A program made the position numbers and the translations under genes. DNA of 61,305 nucleotides. Origin: Acidobacteriaceae bacterium. Lineage in GTDB: Bacteria; Acidobacteriota; Terriglobia; Terriglobales; Acidobacteriaceae. The notes below the pieces were generated by a model. It saw nothing but the letters and a program-made list of their open reading frames with translations, made no database searches and was not told the DNA's origin. Every line of letters begins with the position of its first letter. The stretch's first letter is position 1. Of this stretch, positions 44,323 to 53,086 are shown piece after piece. The stretch is taken from assembly GCA_003138975.1 (NCBI GenBank), contig PLHQ01000023.1, forward strand, positions 1-61,305, given 5' to 3'.

Positions 44323-45519
44323 TTGCCCATTGGAACCGCATTTCACGAGAGGACTTTTCCGCTTTGCCATAGCCTGAACTACCGCGAGTGGTCGGGATAC
44401 TACACGGTCAGTGTGTACGAGGTGCATCACGAGCACGAGTACAACGCCATTCGCAATGCGGCGGCGCTGATCGATATTTCGCCGCTCTACAAGTATTTGA
44501 TCACGGGTAAAGACGCGACGCGGCTGGTGAACCGCGTGATCACGCGCGACATCAACAAGGTGAAAGTGGGTCAGGTGATTTACTGTTGCTGGTGCGATGA
44601 AGAAGGCAAGGTCATCGACGACGGAACGATTTCGCGGCTGGAGGAGAATGTTTATCGCTGGACGGCTGCCGATCCCAGCCTGCGCTGGTTTCGGCAGAAC
44701 GGCTTGAACATGGATGTGCAGGTCGAAGACATTTCCGAAAAAGTTGCTGCGCTGGCGCTGCAGGGGCCGACCTCGGCAAAGCTGCTTAGGTCCGTGGCCG
44801 ATGCCGACATCGCGAACCTGAAATATTTCCGTGTGACGCACGGCAAGATTGCGGGCGTACTGGTGGATATTTCGCGGACCGGATATACCGGCGATCTGGG
44901 ATATGAAATCTGGGTTCCGTGGAATGATGCGGTGAAGGTCTGGGATGCGCTGGCGGAAAAAGGCAAGCAGTTTGATCTGCACGCGGCGGGAATGCTGGCG
45001 CTGGATGTGGCGCGCGTAGAGGCGGGATTGCTGTTGATCGAAGTGGATTACAGCAGTTCGAAGAAGGCGCTGATTCCGTCGCAGAAGTATTCGCCGTATG
45101 AACTGGGCTTCGCCAAGATGGTCCATCTCGAGAAAGAAAATTTTATTGGCAAGCGGGCGCTGGAGCAGGACGCCAAGCATGGCGCGCCGCGGCAACTGAT
45201 CGGAGTGGAAGTTGATTGGACCGACGTGGAAGCGCTCTATGAACGCTATGGACTCACGCCGGCTGCACCGAGCCAGGCTTCGCGGGTTGCGGTGCCTTTG
45301 TACTCCGGAGAAAAGCAAGTTGGAAAGGCGACGACCACGAGTTGGTCGCCGATTTTGAAGAAGATGATCGCGCTGGCCAGCGTGGAGACCGAGTATTCGA
45401 AGCTAGGAACGCAGTTGCAGATGGAGATCACGATTGAGGCGATCCGGCTGAAGACGAATGTCAAGGTGACGGGGCTGCCGTTCTTTAATCCTCCGAGGAA
45501 GACGGCGACGCCGGAATAG
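44323..45519 (+). CDS. GcvT-family aminomethyltransferase (folate-dependent)
   Basis: A 398-residue folate-binding protein of the GcvT/dimethylglycine-dehydrogenase C-domain family. It starts LPIGTAFHERTFPLCHSLNY, and has AALIDISPLYKYLITG, VALALQGPTSAKLL, ISRTGYTGDLGYEIWVP and LALDVARVEAGLLLIEVDY, the signature order. These bind tetrahydrofolate and accept a methylene or methyl group. It differs from the true gcvT at 57965, so it is probably a demethylase or transferase for another substrate. TTG 44323 is chosen because of a GAGG site eight bases upstream and because the promoter at 44257-44286 would be inside a longer frame from GTG 44230. Divergent from the flavoprotein pair. Confidence 0.85.
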   Translation: MPIGTAFHERTFPLCHSLNYREWSGYYTVSVYEVHHEHEYNAIRNAAALIDISPLYKYLITGKDATRLVNRVITRDINKVKVGQVIYCCWCDEEGKVIDDGTISRLEENVYRWTAADPSLRWFRQNGLNMDVQVEDISEKVAALALQGPTSAKLLRSVADADIANLKYFRVTHGKIAGVLVDISRTGYTGDLGYEIWVPWNDAVKVWDALAEKGKQFDLHAAGMLALDVARVEAGLLLIEVDYSSSKKALIPSQKYSPYELGFAKMVHLEKENFIGKRALEQDAKHGAPRQLIGVEVDWTDVEALYERYGLTPAAPSQASRVAVPLYSGEKQVGKATTTSWSPILKKMIALASVETEYSKLGTQLQMEITIEAIRLKTNVKVTGLPFFNPPRKTATPE

Positions 45520-45537
45520 GTTCGTGGTGGCTGACTT

Positions 45538-45576
45538 GCCGGGCTTCGCCCGGCGAACAGCCGAGGGCGGTTGTCC
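45538..45576. terminator. Two-way hairpin with a dispersed repeat
   Basis: GCCGGGC (45538-45544) and GCCCGGC (45548-45554) form a perfect 7-bp stem with a TTC loop between convergent genes. The next 22 bases (45555-45576) carry GCCGAGGGCGG followed by TTGTCC, a repeat also seen near 55452 and in degraded form at 52842. Confidence 0.55.
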
Positions 45577-45601
45577 TCACGTGGCTCCTGCTAGAACGCC
45601 T

Positions 45602-47086
45602 TCACTTTTCCGGGATGGACTTTGCTGCTCTTCTTTTCCCGGCTATATAAATTCCCACTCCCAGCAGTACCAGCGCTCCCGTTCCTCCCACAATCTTGAA
45701 CAGCGCGAGCGGCTTGTTCGGTTCGTCCGGTTGCGGAATCAGCGACAGGATAATAGTCAGCAGGGTGGTGAGGAATCCGAGGGTGGCGACCCACTTCGCC
45801 AGCGTGCTTCCTCCCGGAAACCGAATCACTCCCGTCCCGCCGCGCTCCCGCTGCAGCTTGATCATGGCGGCGAACAGATACAGGTAAGGGATGAAGTACG
45901 CAATCACGCCCATGCTCACCAGCACGTTGTAGGCACCTTTGACACTGGTTCCGGCCTGTCCGAGAAAAATGAAAACCACACCTAGTACGAACTGCGTGAG
46001 CAATGCGACCCACGGAGTTTTCCAGCGCGGGTGGAGCGCGCCGAACGCCGGAGGCAGGAAGCGGTCAATGCCCGCGACGAAGGGCAAGCGAGCCACAGCG
46101 GCAAGGTAGGCCCCGGCAGCGCCAATGTTGCTGAGCGCGATCAGGAAGGCGGCGACCGGCAACACTCCGGGAAAACCCACGCGGGATGCGGTTTTCGAGA
46201 TGGCCTGCACCAGTCCCTGCAGGCTGCTGACTTCGCCCGAGGGCAACGCCAGCAGGACACAAGCTGTTCCCAGGATGTAGCACAGCGTCACGGTGATGCC
46301 GCCGAATAATAAAGCGAACGGAATCGAGCGCCGCGGATTCTTGATCTCTTCTCCCATAAAGGACGCGGTCTCGCATCCACCGAATGCAAACGTTAGCACT
46401 GACCAGAAAATGATGTCGTTGAAATGCACGCTGGGCGTCATCGAGTGCAGCGTGAACGACGTCGCCGAGCCGTAGCGGTGCCAGGCAATCAGTCCCATCA
46501 CGATGACGATGCCGACCGGAATCCACATGGCGAGCGCCCCCACGTTGTGCAGCCACTTGCCGACGTCGAGGCCGACAATGTTCATCAGCGTGGCGACGCT
46601 CAGGGTGAGCAGGGAAAAGACGATGTAGAACGTGGCGTTGTTCGAGAGATGGGTCCATGCATTCTGGCGCATGAAGAGGATGTTGCTGGCGGCGAAGTAG
46701 AGAACAGCAGGGAAGTAGGGAAGATTGCTCGTCCAGTAAGTCCAAGCCGACATGAAGCCGGAGAAATCTCCGAAAGCGCGCTTGCTCCAGACGTAGAGTC
46801 CGCCCTCGCTGGGATAGCGGGAAGAAAGTTCCAGCACGGAAAGTGCGAGAGGGGTGTAGAAGCAGAGCCAGGCGCCGATCCAGATAACGATGGAACTTGG
46901 GCCAGCGGCCGCGGCGGTGGCGATCCAGCGCAGGCTGATGCCGGTAACCACGTAAAACAAAACGAGATCGCGGAAGCCGAGCACACGCTTGGGCCGGTTG
47001 GGATCTTCGGCTTCGGCAATCGACACGCCCGACGAGACGAATGAAATTCGGTTCAGCGCGTTGCGGTCCGCGTCAGGGTCAGGCAA
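45602..47086 (-). CDS. APC-superfamily amino acid permease
   Basis: A 494-residue inner-membrane transporter with about 12 helices, for example LSLRW then AAAGPSSIVIWIGAWLCFY and GVLPVAAFLIALSNIGAAGA. The first-helix region LVLFYVVTGISLRW matches the unwound substrate-binding GxG-type region loosely. Substrate is likely an amino acid or amine. It is convergent with the GcvT-like gene. Its upstream region holds a direct repeat (47120-47145). If the flavoprotein/GcvT group is a catabolic module, this could be its importer, but that is inference. Confidence 0.85.
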   Translation of the reverse strand: MPDPDADRNALNRISFVSSGVSIAEAEDPNRPKRVLGFRDLVLFYVVTGISLRWIATAAAAGPSSIVIWIGAWLCFYTPLALSVLELSSRYPSEGGLYVWSKRAFGDFSGFMSAWTYWTSNLPYFPAVLYFAASNILFMRQNAWTHLSNNATFYIVFSLLTLSVATLMNIVGLDVGKWLHNVGALAMWIPVGIVIVMGLIAWHRYGSATSFTLHSMTPSVHFNDIIFWSVLTFAFGGCETASFMGEEIKNPRRSIPFALLFGGITVTLCYILGTACVLLALPSGEVSSLQGLVQAISKTASRVGFPGVLPVAAFLIALSNIGAAGAYLAAVARLPFVAGIDRFLPPAFGALHPRWKTPWVALLTQFVLGVVFIFLGQAGTSVKGAYNVLVSMGVIAYFIPYLYLFAAMIKLQRERGGTGVIRFPGGSTLAKWVATLGFLTTLLTIILSLIPQPDEPNKPLALFKIVGGTGALVLLGVGIYIAGKRRAAKSIPEK

Positions 47087-47119
47087 GGCGATGCCCCGGG
47101 GTCAGGTGCACGATTCCGT

Positions 47120-47145
47120 CTCGATCCAAACTTTCTCGATCCAAA
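47120..47145. promoter_or_regulatory. Direct repeat upstream of the permease gene
   Basis: CTCGATCCAAA occurs twice (47120-47130 and 47135-47145), 15 bases apart, in the divergent gap between the permease gene (minus) and the BON gene (plus). It is a possible regulator-binding site. Confidence 0.4.
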
Positions 47146-47413
47146 TAAAGAGAGTCAGGAATAACACCGATAGAGCTTGGAAACAAGGGAAACTTTGCCC
47201 TCCGCACAATGATTAGCGCGGGAGGTAGTCATACAATTGCTGGAGCACGTTGCCCTCCCCAGTTGCTTACAGATTCCCATTTGCTATTCAACTTTCGGAT
47301 TACAGCAAACCCTGTGGCCCCTTTCTTTTCCGACAGGGGTAGGCTTCCGTGAGATGCAGCTTGCGGTAAACTGTCCCAACCCCTGGGAAACCTTCGAGCA
47401 AGGAGAGACAGCT

Positions 47414-47956
47414 ATGAAGCGCACGTTAGTGGTTGTCGTGGTTACTCTGTTAACACTCGCAACCTTGGGCTTTGCCCAAGATCGCGCCCAGCCCTCGGCC
47501 AGATCTGAAGAGCGCATCACTCGGGAGGTTCGCCACGAACTTCTCATGCTCCCCTATTTTGGTGTCTTCGATTACATCGCCTTTAGAGTGGACGGAAGCA
47601 CCGTCACGCTGCTCGGGCAAGTCGCGCGACCTTCGCTGAAGTCCGACGCCGAGAACGCGATCAAACACATCGAAGGAGTCGAGAAGGTGGATAACCAAAT
47701 TGAGATACTTCCACCGTCGCCCATGGACGACGGTCTGCGTATCCGCTTGTTCCACGAGATCTATGGCTACCCGCCGCTGGAGAAATATGCTTTGGGGGTG
47801 CAGAAACCGATTCGTATCATCGTGAAGAGTGGCCGCGTTACCTTGCAAGGCGTGGTGGATAACGATGCCGACAAGAACTTTGCTGGAGTTCGCGCCAACG
47901 GCGTCCCCGGTATCTTTTCGGTGACCAACAACCTGCAAGTGGTCCCGTCCAAGTGA
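47414..47956 (+). CDS. Secreted BON-domain protein
   Basis: A 180-residue periplasmic protein. The signal peptide is TLVVVVVTLLTLATLGFAQ. Two BON domains follow: the first from ITREVRHELLMLPYFGVFDY to VEKVDNQIEIL, the second from DGLRIRLFHEIYGYPPLEKY to GIFSVTNNLQVVP. BON domains, as in OsmY, bind membrane lipid or lysophospholipid and respond to stress. ATG 47414 has an ideal AAGGAGAGA site; the frame opens earlier but that part looks non-coding. A hairpin follows its stop. Confidence 0.88.
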   Translation: MKRTLVVVVVTLLTLATLGFAQDRAQPSARSEERITREVRHELLMLPYFGVFDYIAFRVDGSTVTLLGQVARPSLKSDAENAIKHIEGVEKVDNQIEILPPSPMDDGLRIRLFHEIYGYPPLEKYALGVQKPIRIIVKSGRVTLQGVVDNDADKNFAGVRANGVPGIFSVTNNLQVVPSK

Positions 47957-47974
47957 AATCGCTGCATAAGCCAG

Positions 47975-47999
47975 GCGGGAGGCGATACCGCCCTCCCGC
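47975..47999. terminator. Bidirectional hairpin between convergent genes
   Basis: GCGGGAGG (47975-47982) and CCTCCCGC (47992-47999) form a perfect 8-bp stem between the BON gene and the M24 peptidase gene, followed by ATTAACTTT. Confidence 0.6.
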
Positions 48000-48046
48000 A
48001 TTAACTTTGCGAGAATCGACCCGCGCGAAGTGGAGTTGGCGCGTTG

Positions 48047-49363
48047 TCACGCGGCCCTGAAAGGGTCTTCCAGCGACGGGCTTTGTGGAGTGAACAGCTC
48101 CGCGCCGTTTTCTGTAACGTGCATATCGTCTTCGAGGCGGATGCCGAATTCTCCCCGAATGTAGATGCCGGGCTCGTTGCTGGTCGTCATGTTGGGCGCA
48201 AGTTTGGTCGCATTACCACGGACGAGATAAGGCCATTCGTGCATATCCATCCCCATGCCATGACCCAGGCGGTGGGAAAAGTATTTGTAGTCGGGTCCAT
48301 AACCCGCGTCGGTAATTACTCTTCTTGCCGCTGTATCGATCGAGCCACATTCAGCTCCTGGGTGCGCCGTCGCCAGTGCCGCCGCCTGCGCGCGGTGTAC
48401 GATGTCGAATACTTTTTTCATTTTGTCGCCTTGCTTTTCTGGGATCTTGCCCAGCACAAATGTACGCGTAATGTCAGATTGATATCCTTCCACCGTGCAC
48501 CCGTCATCGATCATGACGATCGAACCTTCGCGGATCACCTGCGGCGTGCTCGATCCGTGCGGGTAGGCCGTGTATTTATCCACTTCCATGCTGGCTTCGC
48601 CGGGGAAGCCCAATTGTCCATAAGCCGCCGCAATCAGACTTTCTACCTGCGGCTGCGTCATGCCATCGCGCAACGCGTGATAGACCGCCTCGTAGGCAGA
48701 CAGTGTCACCTGTGCCGCCAGACGCATGAGCGCGATCTCATGGGTGCTCTTGATCATGCGGCAACCGGCCGTAACAGGTGTCGCGCTCGTCAGCGTGACT
48801 TGCGGTGCGGCCTTGGCAATCCCGTCGGCGAAGAAGAAGCGCACTGTTTCTTCGATCCCCAGTTTGCCGCTGGCCATGCCACGCTCTTTCAGTCCTTGCG
48901 CAACGCGATCATAGGGGCTTTCATCTTCTTGCCAGGTGCGCACATCGGGGCGCTCGCCGTTTGGCGCATGGGAGATCTGCTCGCGTGCTCGTCCCTCCTC
49001 AAATGCCGGACACACATAGAACGCAGCTCCTTTCGCCGGCAGCACGAAAGCAAACATGCGTTCGCCGCCCCACCAGCGAAGTCCGGTGAAATAATTCAGA
49101 GAAGTACCAGACGTCAGAAAGATGGCGTCGATCGCGTTCTCGCTCATCAGTTTGCGGGCGCGCTCGAGGCGTTCACTGCGTTCCTCGCGCGTAATGGGAG
49201 ACGCTTCACTTTTGCGCGCCTTTAACCGCGCCAGAGACGGTGGCAGCGAAACTTCGTTGGGCTTCTCGTCTCTTTCTGCTCCACGCGCCAGCAAGGGATG
49301 AGATAGCACGGCGACTCCTGCCGCCACCCCGCCAACTTCGAAAAAGCATCGCCGAGAAATCAT
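48047..49363 (-). CDS. Exported M24-family aminopeptidase (Xaa-Pro type)
   Basis: A 438-residue pita-bread metallopeptidase. The start MISRRCFFEVGGVAAGVAVL carries an SRRCFF twin-arginine signal, so it is exported folded via Tat. The creatinase-like N-domain is followed by the M24 catalytic domain: YPHGSSTPQVIREGSIVMID, with the first Asp, DDGCTVEGYQSD, and the HRLGHGMGMDMHEWP histidine, ending with ENGAELFT. Such enzymes remove N-terminal residues before proline. Convergent with the BON gene. The 67 bases between it and the CPXCG gene must hold two divergent promoters. Confidence 0.9.
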   Translation of the reverse strand: MISRRCFFEVGGVAAGVAVLSHPLLARGAERDEKPNEVSLPPSLARLKARKSEASPITREERSERLERARKLMSENAIDAIFLTSGTSLNYFTGLRWWGGERMFAFVLPAKGAAFYVCPAFEEGRAREQISHAPNGERPDVRTWQEDESPYDRVAQGLKERGMASGKLGIEETVRFFFADGIAKAAPQVTLTSATPVTAGCRMIKSTHEIALMRLAAQVTLSAYEAVYHALRDGMTQPQVESLIAAAYGQLGFPGEASMEVDKYTAYPHGSSTPQVIREGSIVMIDDGCTVEGYQSDITRTFVLGKIPEKQGDKMKKVFDIVHRAQAAALATAHPGAECGSIDTAARRVITDAGYGPDYKYFSHRLGHGMGMDMHEWPYLVRGNATKLAPNMTTSNEPGIYIRGEFGIRLEDDMHVTENGAELFTPQSPSLEDPFRAA

Positions 49364-49430
49364 GAAGCCTCCGGATTCGGAAATGACAGCCCGGTCATTA
49401 TAGGGCTAAGTTGTTGGAAGGAACCTCAAC

Positions 49431-49610
49431 ATGGAAGCAGGGTTTCAATGTGCCGGCTGCGGCGAGTGGAATATCACCAGGGTGGATGACTCCGTGGGTA
49501 GCCGGCAGAACTACATCGAAGACTGCCAGGTCTGCTGTAGGCCGAATCTGTTGTGCGTGGAATACGATACTTCGTCGCAGGAATTCTTCATCACGGCCGC
49601 GCTGGAGTGA
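49431..49610 (+). CDS. CPXCG-motif cysteine-rich small protein
   Basis: A 59-residue gene, easily missed for its size. It reads MEAGFQCAGCGEWNITRVDD, then QNYIEDCQVCCRPN; the C-x2-C knuckle and the EDC-x2-CC motif give four zinc-ligating cysteines, which is the hallmark of the CPXCG family found in many proteobacteria and acidobacteria. Function is unknown; it likely binds zinc in the cytoplasm. ATG 49431 follows AAGGA at a suitable distance. Its 3' end overlaps, on the opposite strand, the end of a decayed gene by 20 bases. Confidence 0.85.
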   Translation: MEAGFQCAGCGEWNITRVDDSVGSRQNYIEDCQVCCRPNLLCVEYDTSSQEFFITAALE

Positions 49611-49833
49611 CAGCTTCCGCCACGGGCGGCTGATACTCGTACGCTCCCATATCGATGATCGCGATCCCCCCGCCGTTGCCATCCACGATATTGGGCTTAC
49701 CACCGAGATCGAGTGGCGGAAGATCAGGTGCCGAGTTGTCGCCAGCGTCAATGACGGCGGAGCCTGCCTTCAGGTGAAAGTTTGTTTTGCCCACGAACAT
49801 AGGATTGGTGGAGATATTGCCGTCGGTGCTTGC
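49591..49833 (-). pseudogene. C-terminal fragment of a choice-of-anchor Q (beta-helix) protein
   Basis: On the minus strand, about 80 codons encode the typical end of a right-handed beta-helix surface protein: DGNISTNPMFVGKTNFHLKA, SAVIDAGDN and IDMGAYEYQPP. Upstream of 49833 the similarity stops and the sequence looks like a gene-free region running to the YbjQ gene. The large N-terminal beta-helix is missing, so it is the decayed 3' end of a formerly larger gene. Confidence 0.75.
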
Positions 49834-50040
49834 CTGAGCCGCGCAGGCTGAAGGGGAGGGGCGGATAATTTCTATTCTTATATACCTCAAGGAGAAAGGC
49901 AAACCAAGGAAATGTTTCTCAGGAAACGGCAACCCTAGGACGGCGGTTTCCAGAAATGGTCGCCGTAGGGCGCGCCTCGCGCTATAGTTAGCTCGGCATG
50001 GCTCCTCGAATTGGCGGGTCTGTGGAAAGGACTTATGGCG

Positions 50041-50406
50041 ATGGCACCCAGCTATACAGGCGGCGGACGGATGGTGGCGCATAACATGGTGACGACGCAG
50101 TTCGAGCTGGATGGTTTTCGCGTGACACGCACATTGGGAGTTGTACGGGGAATCGTGGTACGCTCGCGCTCGATCTTCGGCACGATTGGCGCGGGATTGC
50201 AGACGCTGATCGGCGGCAACATCACGCTGCTCACCAACTTGTGCGAGAAGACGCGCGCCGAAGCTTTCGATCTGATGCTGCAGCATGCGGCGGAACTGGG
50301 CGGGAACGCAGTGGTCGGCGCTCGCTACGACGCGACGGAAGTGATGCAGGGTGTCACCGAAGTGCTGGCTTATGGGACCGCTGTGTTCGTGGAACCCGTG
50401 AAGTAG
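50041..50406 (+). CDS. YbjQ/UPF0145 heavy-metal-binding-domain protein
   Basis: About 121 residues. The signature [20 protein letters not shown] and [20 protein letters not shown], then [16 protein letters not shown], matches the UPF0145 family, which forms pentamers and may bind metal; role unknown. ATG 50041 is used with an AAGGAC site; ATG 50035 and the more family-like ATG 50086 are alternatives. It lies in an accessory stretch with decayed neighbours but its own frame is intact. Confidence 0.85.
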   Translation: MAPSYTGGGRMVAHNMVTTQFELDGFRVTRTLGVVRGIVVRSRSIFGTIGAGLQTLIGGNITLLTNLCEKTRAEAFDLMLQHAAELGGNAVVGARYDATEVMQGVTEVLAYGTAVFVEPVK

Positions 50407-50464
50407 TTGGCTCCGCACACCGGAACGCGGGAGTTCAAGTCAAACTGTCTGCGGGTCGCACGAT

Positions 50465-51169
50465 TCAATCAGAATTCGCAGCGCCGGTCTTGCAAGGTCG
50501 CAAGGAATTGGGATGGATGCCGTCATATTCGCCAGCCTTGAGATCGAATTCGAGTCGCAGCATTGTCGGAGCGAATCCCAACCGGCCCACCGAGTCCGGC
50601 GGCGTGTGATCCAACGTTCCCGTCCCAGACTTCGCGGTTATCGATGAATATCTTCAATTCCTCTTTTTTCATTTCAGCGCGTAAAGTGTGAGACTCCCCG
50701 GCGCGCAGGCGGGGCACGGGAGGCTTTCCGTGGCTTGATGTTTTCATAGCCATGGTTTCCGCATTCCGCGCTGGTGTGCGCGTTCTGATTTGTCTTTACC
50801 GATACCACCAGCTTTGACTCGGGATCGATGCGCCACATCGCGTAGACCAGGTTGCAGGGATCCTGAGCGCGCAGCTTGAGTCCAAAACTGGCGGCGTATT
50901 TCCCCCGAACCCAAAGCCGCTTGGCTCCGCGTTGGCCCCAGGTAGGTGAAGCGAACCTCGATGGATTGCGAAGTCCATGCGTTGATGTAGGCGCGCATCT
51001 TGGGAGTATTTACTGACAGATGGCCGCCTGCCACTTTATCAACAGCACCCTCAGTCACGCAGAGACTGTCAGGGTTGACGGAGAGCCAGCCTCTCACCGG
51101 AGCCTGAGAAAAACCGGCACAAAGCAGGATGGAGCTCAGCAGCACAGAAACGATCGTCCGATTCCTCAT
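50465..51169 (-). pseudogene. Secreted LamG/DUF1080-like gene with three frameshifts
   Basis: The minus strand encodes a signal peptide (TIVSVLLSSILLCAGFSQAP) and WLSVNPDSLCVTEGAVD in one frame. The reading then moves to a second frame (KYAASFGLKLRAQDPCNLVY, PESKLVVSVKTNQNAHTSAE) near 50940. A third frame near 50730 gives HTLRAEMKKEELKIFIDNRE and GGPVGIRSDNA, and a last change near 50555 gives LRLEFDLKAGEYDG before TGA at 50465-50467. Together these make a protein of about 230 residues of a concanavalin-like carbohydrate-binding fold. Three shifts argue for decay rather than one read error. Confidence 0.7.
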
Positions 51170-51191
51170 GACGATTAGATCCTAGACGATC

Positions 51192-51614
51192 TCATTCCTT
51201 GTAGAAGAAGCCTGCGACCAACGCGGCCAGGATGGCGCCCAGCCACATCTCGATCATCCAGCCAAAAGGAAGCGCGCGATCAACGGCGGACCAGGTCGCC
51301 TGCGCGAAATTCTCCGGGAAGCCGGCGAAGAAGCCAGCCAGAAAGCCGATTTTCAGCGCTGTGCCGGGACCAGGCCCCAGTCCCGGGCGTGCCCAGGCGT
51401 ACAGATGCGCGACTGCGATCGCCAGGATAAACACGAGCACAGTCCACTGGCCCACGAAGAAGGGATAGCGCGGCGTTTTCAGAAACAACCCGGCATTCTG
51501 GGCTTCCACATAGCGCGTACCGGTAATGTAGCGGTACACAAGAAAGCTCCACAGATTCCAAACCACGCCTCCAGCCAATCCGCCCAGCCAGACCCTGCCT
51601 CGGTTTAAATGCAT
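51192..51614 (-). CDS. Small four-helix membrane protein
   Basis: A 140-residue integral membrane protein with about four helices (WLGGLAGGVVWNLWSFLVYR; GQWTVLVFILAIAVAHLYAW; LKIGFLAGFFAGFPENFAQA; MWLGAILAALVAGFFYKE). The family is not recognised; similar small hypothetical proteins occur in Acidobacteriota. ATG 51614 follows GGAGG at the right distance; an earlier in-frame start is rejected. It precedes the decayed secreted gene by about 20 bases on the same strand. Function unknown. Confidence 0.75.
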   Translation of the reverse strand: MHLNRGRVWLGGLAGGVVWNLWSFLVYRYITGTRYVEAQNAGLFLKTPRYPFFVGQWTVLVFILAIAVAHLYAWARPGLGPGPGTALKIGFLAGFFAGFPENFAQATWSAVDRALPFGWMIEMWLGAILAALVAGFFYKE

Positions 51615-51765
51615 AAGCGCCTCCGTAGATTGTCGCTGCGTAAACGGACGCAGTGTACACCCATGGGTGAGCGCGTGGGAGATCAATTTGACCGGCTGTA
51701 ATTGCGGTGGCTCTTCGGTGCGTCAATTTTCCTACGGCGATCTTGTGGGGTATAGTCGTCGGATC

Positions 51766-52767
51766 ATGAAACTCGCGCGCGTTGTGCTCCTTAGTCTGAT
51801 CTTTTACAGCGGCGTCGCGGTTGGCCATACGGCGTCCTATAAATACAAGCGCCTGGGCAGCGACCTGGATGCGCAAACTCATACCGAACCCGGGATCGCC
51901 ATGATGGGCGGCGGCAGCGATCTGGACGAAGCGTTCCGCTGGCTGTGTGGCAAGGCCCACGGCGGCGACTTTCTGATTCTTCGTGCGCATGGAAAAGACG
52001 ACTACAACAAGTACGTGAATAAAGTGTGCCAGATGAATTCCGTGGCGACGTTGATCATTCCCAATCGCAAAGCGGCGGGCGAGCCGCGTGTAGCGGAGAT
52101 CATCAGGCGGGCAACTGTTATTTTTATTGCTGGCGGCGACCAGTCACGCTACGTCAACTTCTGGAAGGGAACGCTGGTGGAAGACGCCATCAACGCCCAC
52201 GTGACTGTCGGCAAGCCCATCGGAGGAACCAGCGCGGGTCTGGCGGTGTTGGGCCAGTTTGTTTACGGATGTCTGGAGGACAAGCCGAACGATGCCGATC
52301 TCACGTCACGCGAGGTTCTAGCCGATCCCTACGCTAAACGCATAGCGCTGGTGCGCGATTTTTTTGATGTCCCGGGACTGGAAAACATTCTCACCGACAG
52401 TCACTTCGCCAAACGCGACCGCATGGGCAGAAGTCTGGGGTTCCTGGCAAGGATCGTGGCGGATGGTTGGTCGAGGACTCCGCGCGAAATTGCCATCGAT
52501 GAAAAGTCGGCGCTGCTGGTGGAAGTCGACGGGCGAGCCAAGGTTGTTGGCACGGGGCTGGGCGCCTATTTTCTGCAAGTCACGGACGCGCCAGAGGCGT
52601 GCAAGCCCGGCCAGCCGTTAACCTTGCGCAACGTGGCCGCCTATCACGCGCCCGCGGGATCGACGTTCGACATCCGAGGATGGAATGGCGACGGCGGCGA
52701 GGCGTATTCGATCTCGGTGGAGTCTGGACAGATTCACACCAGTCGCGCGGGGAACGCGGTGTACTGA
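51766..52767 (+). CDS. Secreted cyanophycinase-like S51 peptidase
   Basis: A 333-residue exported protein. The signal peptide is ARVVLLSLIFYSGVAVGHTA. The S51 fold follows: GIAMMGGGSDLDEAFRWLC, IFIAGGDQSRYVNFW and the nucleophile motif GGTSAGLAVLG with the catalytic Ser, then DSHFAKRDRMGR. Cyanophycinases cut the Asp-Arg polymer cyanophycin; related enzymes cut other isoaspartyl peptides, so the substrate is open. ATG 51766 is chosen because the signal peptide starts there; a TATAGT about ten bases upstream would give an almost leaderless message. Adjacent genes do not suggest a pathway. Confidence 0.85.
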   Translation: MKLARVVLLSLIFYSGVAVGHTASYKYKRLGSDLDAQTHTEPGIAMMGGGSDLDEAFRWLCGKAHGGDFLILRAHGKDDYNKYVNKVCQMNSVATLIIPNRKAAGEPRVAEIIRRATVIFIAGGDQSRYVNFWKGTLVEDAINAHVTVGKPIGGTSAGLAVLGQFVYGCLEDKPNDADLTSREVLADPYAKRIALVRDFFDVPGLENILTDSHFAKRDRMGRSLGFLARIVADGWSRTPREIAIDEKSALLVEVDGRAKVVGTGLGAYFLQVTDAPEACKPGQPLTLRNVAAYHAPAGSTFDIRGWNGDGGEAYSISVESGQIHTSRAGNAVY

Positions 52768-52841
52768 GAGGGCATCCTTAGTAGAGTAGCGCCGTCGGGA
52801 CGGTAGTGCTACGTTCTGCCGTTGCCGCTTCAGGACGCCCG

Positions 52842-52879
52842 GGGACAGTCAAGGCGGCTGTTCCTATGCGAGCTTTTTT
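52842..52879 (+). terminator. Candidate terminator after the S51 peptidase gene
   Basis: GGGACAG (52842-52848) pairs with CTGTTCC (52858-52864), allowing one G-T pair, with a six-T tract at 52874-52879. The hairpin is also a degraded copy of the repeat seen at 45555. Confidence 0.4.
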
Positions 52880-53058
52880 CTGATTTTCCACAGGAACTCC
52901 GCCACCAGCGCGGATTGCAAGAAAAATATCAGCGAATGAATAGCGAAGGAATCCAAAGCGTAAACCCAACCTATTGTGGTCGTATAACTGGTTAACCACA
53001 AGTCCTCGTGCTTTGCTGGATGTCGCTGGAGTGGCGGGTCCTACCTCTAAGTTTCCTC

Positions 53059-53086
53059 TTGACAATCAACAACTTACAGCTAAGAT
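53059..53086 (+). promoter_or_regulatory. mraZ promoter
   Basis: TTGACA (53059-53064) and TAAGAT (53081-53086) with 16-base spacing form a strong promoter. It gives a leader of about 180 bases. The gap 52768-53058 holds a terminator-like repeat and nothing else I can identify. Confidence 0.8.
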
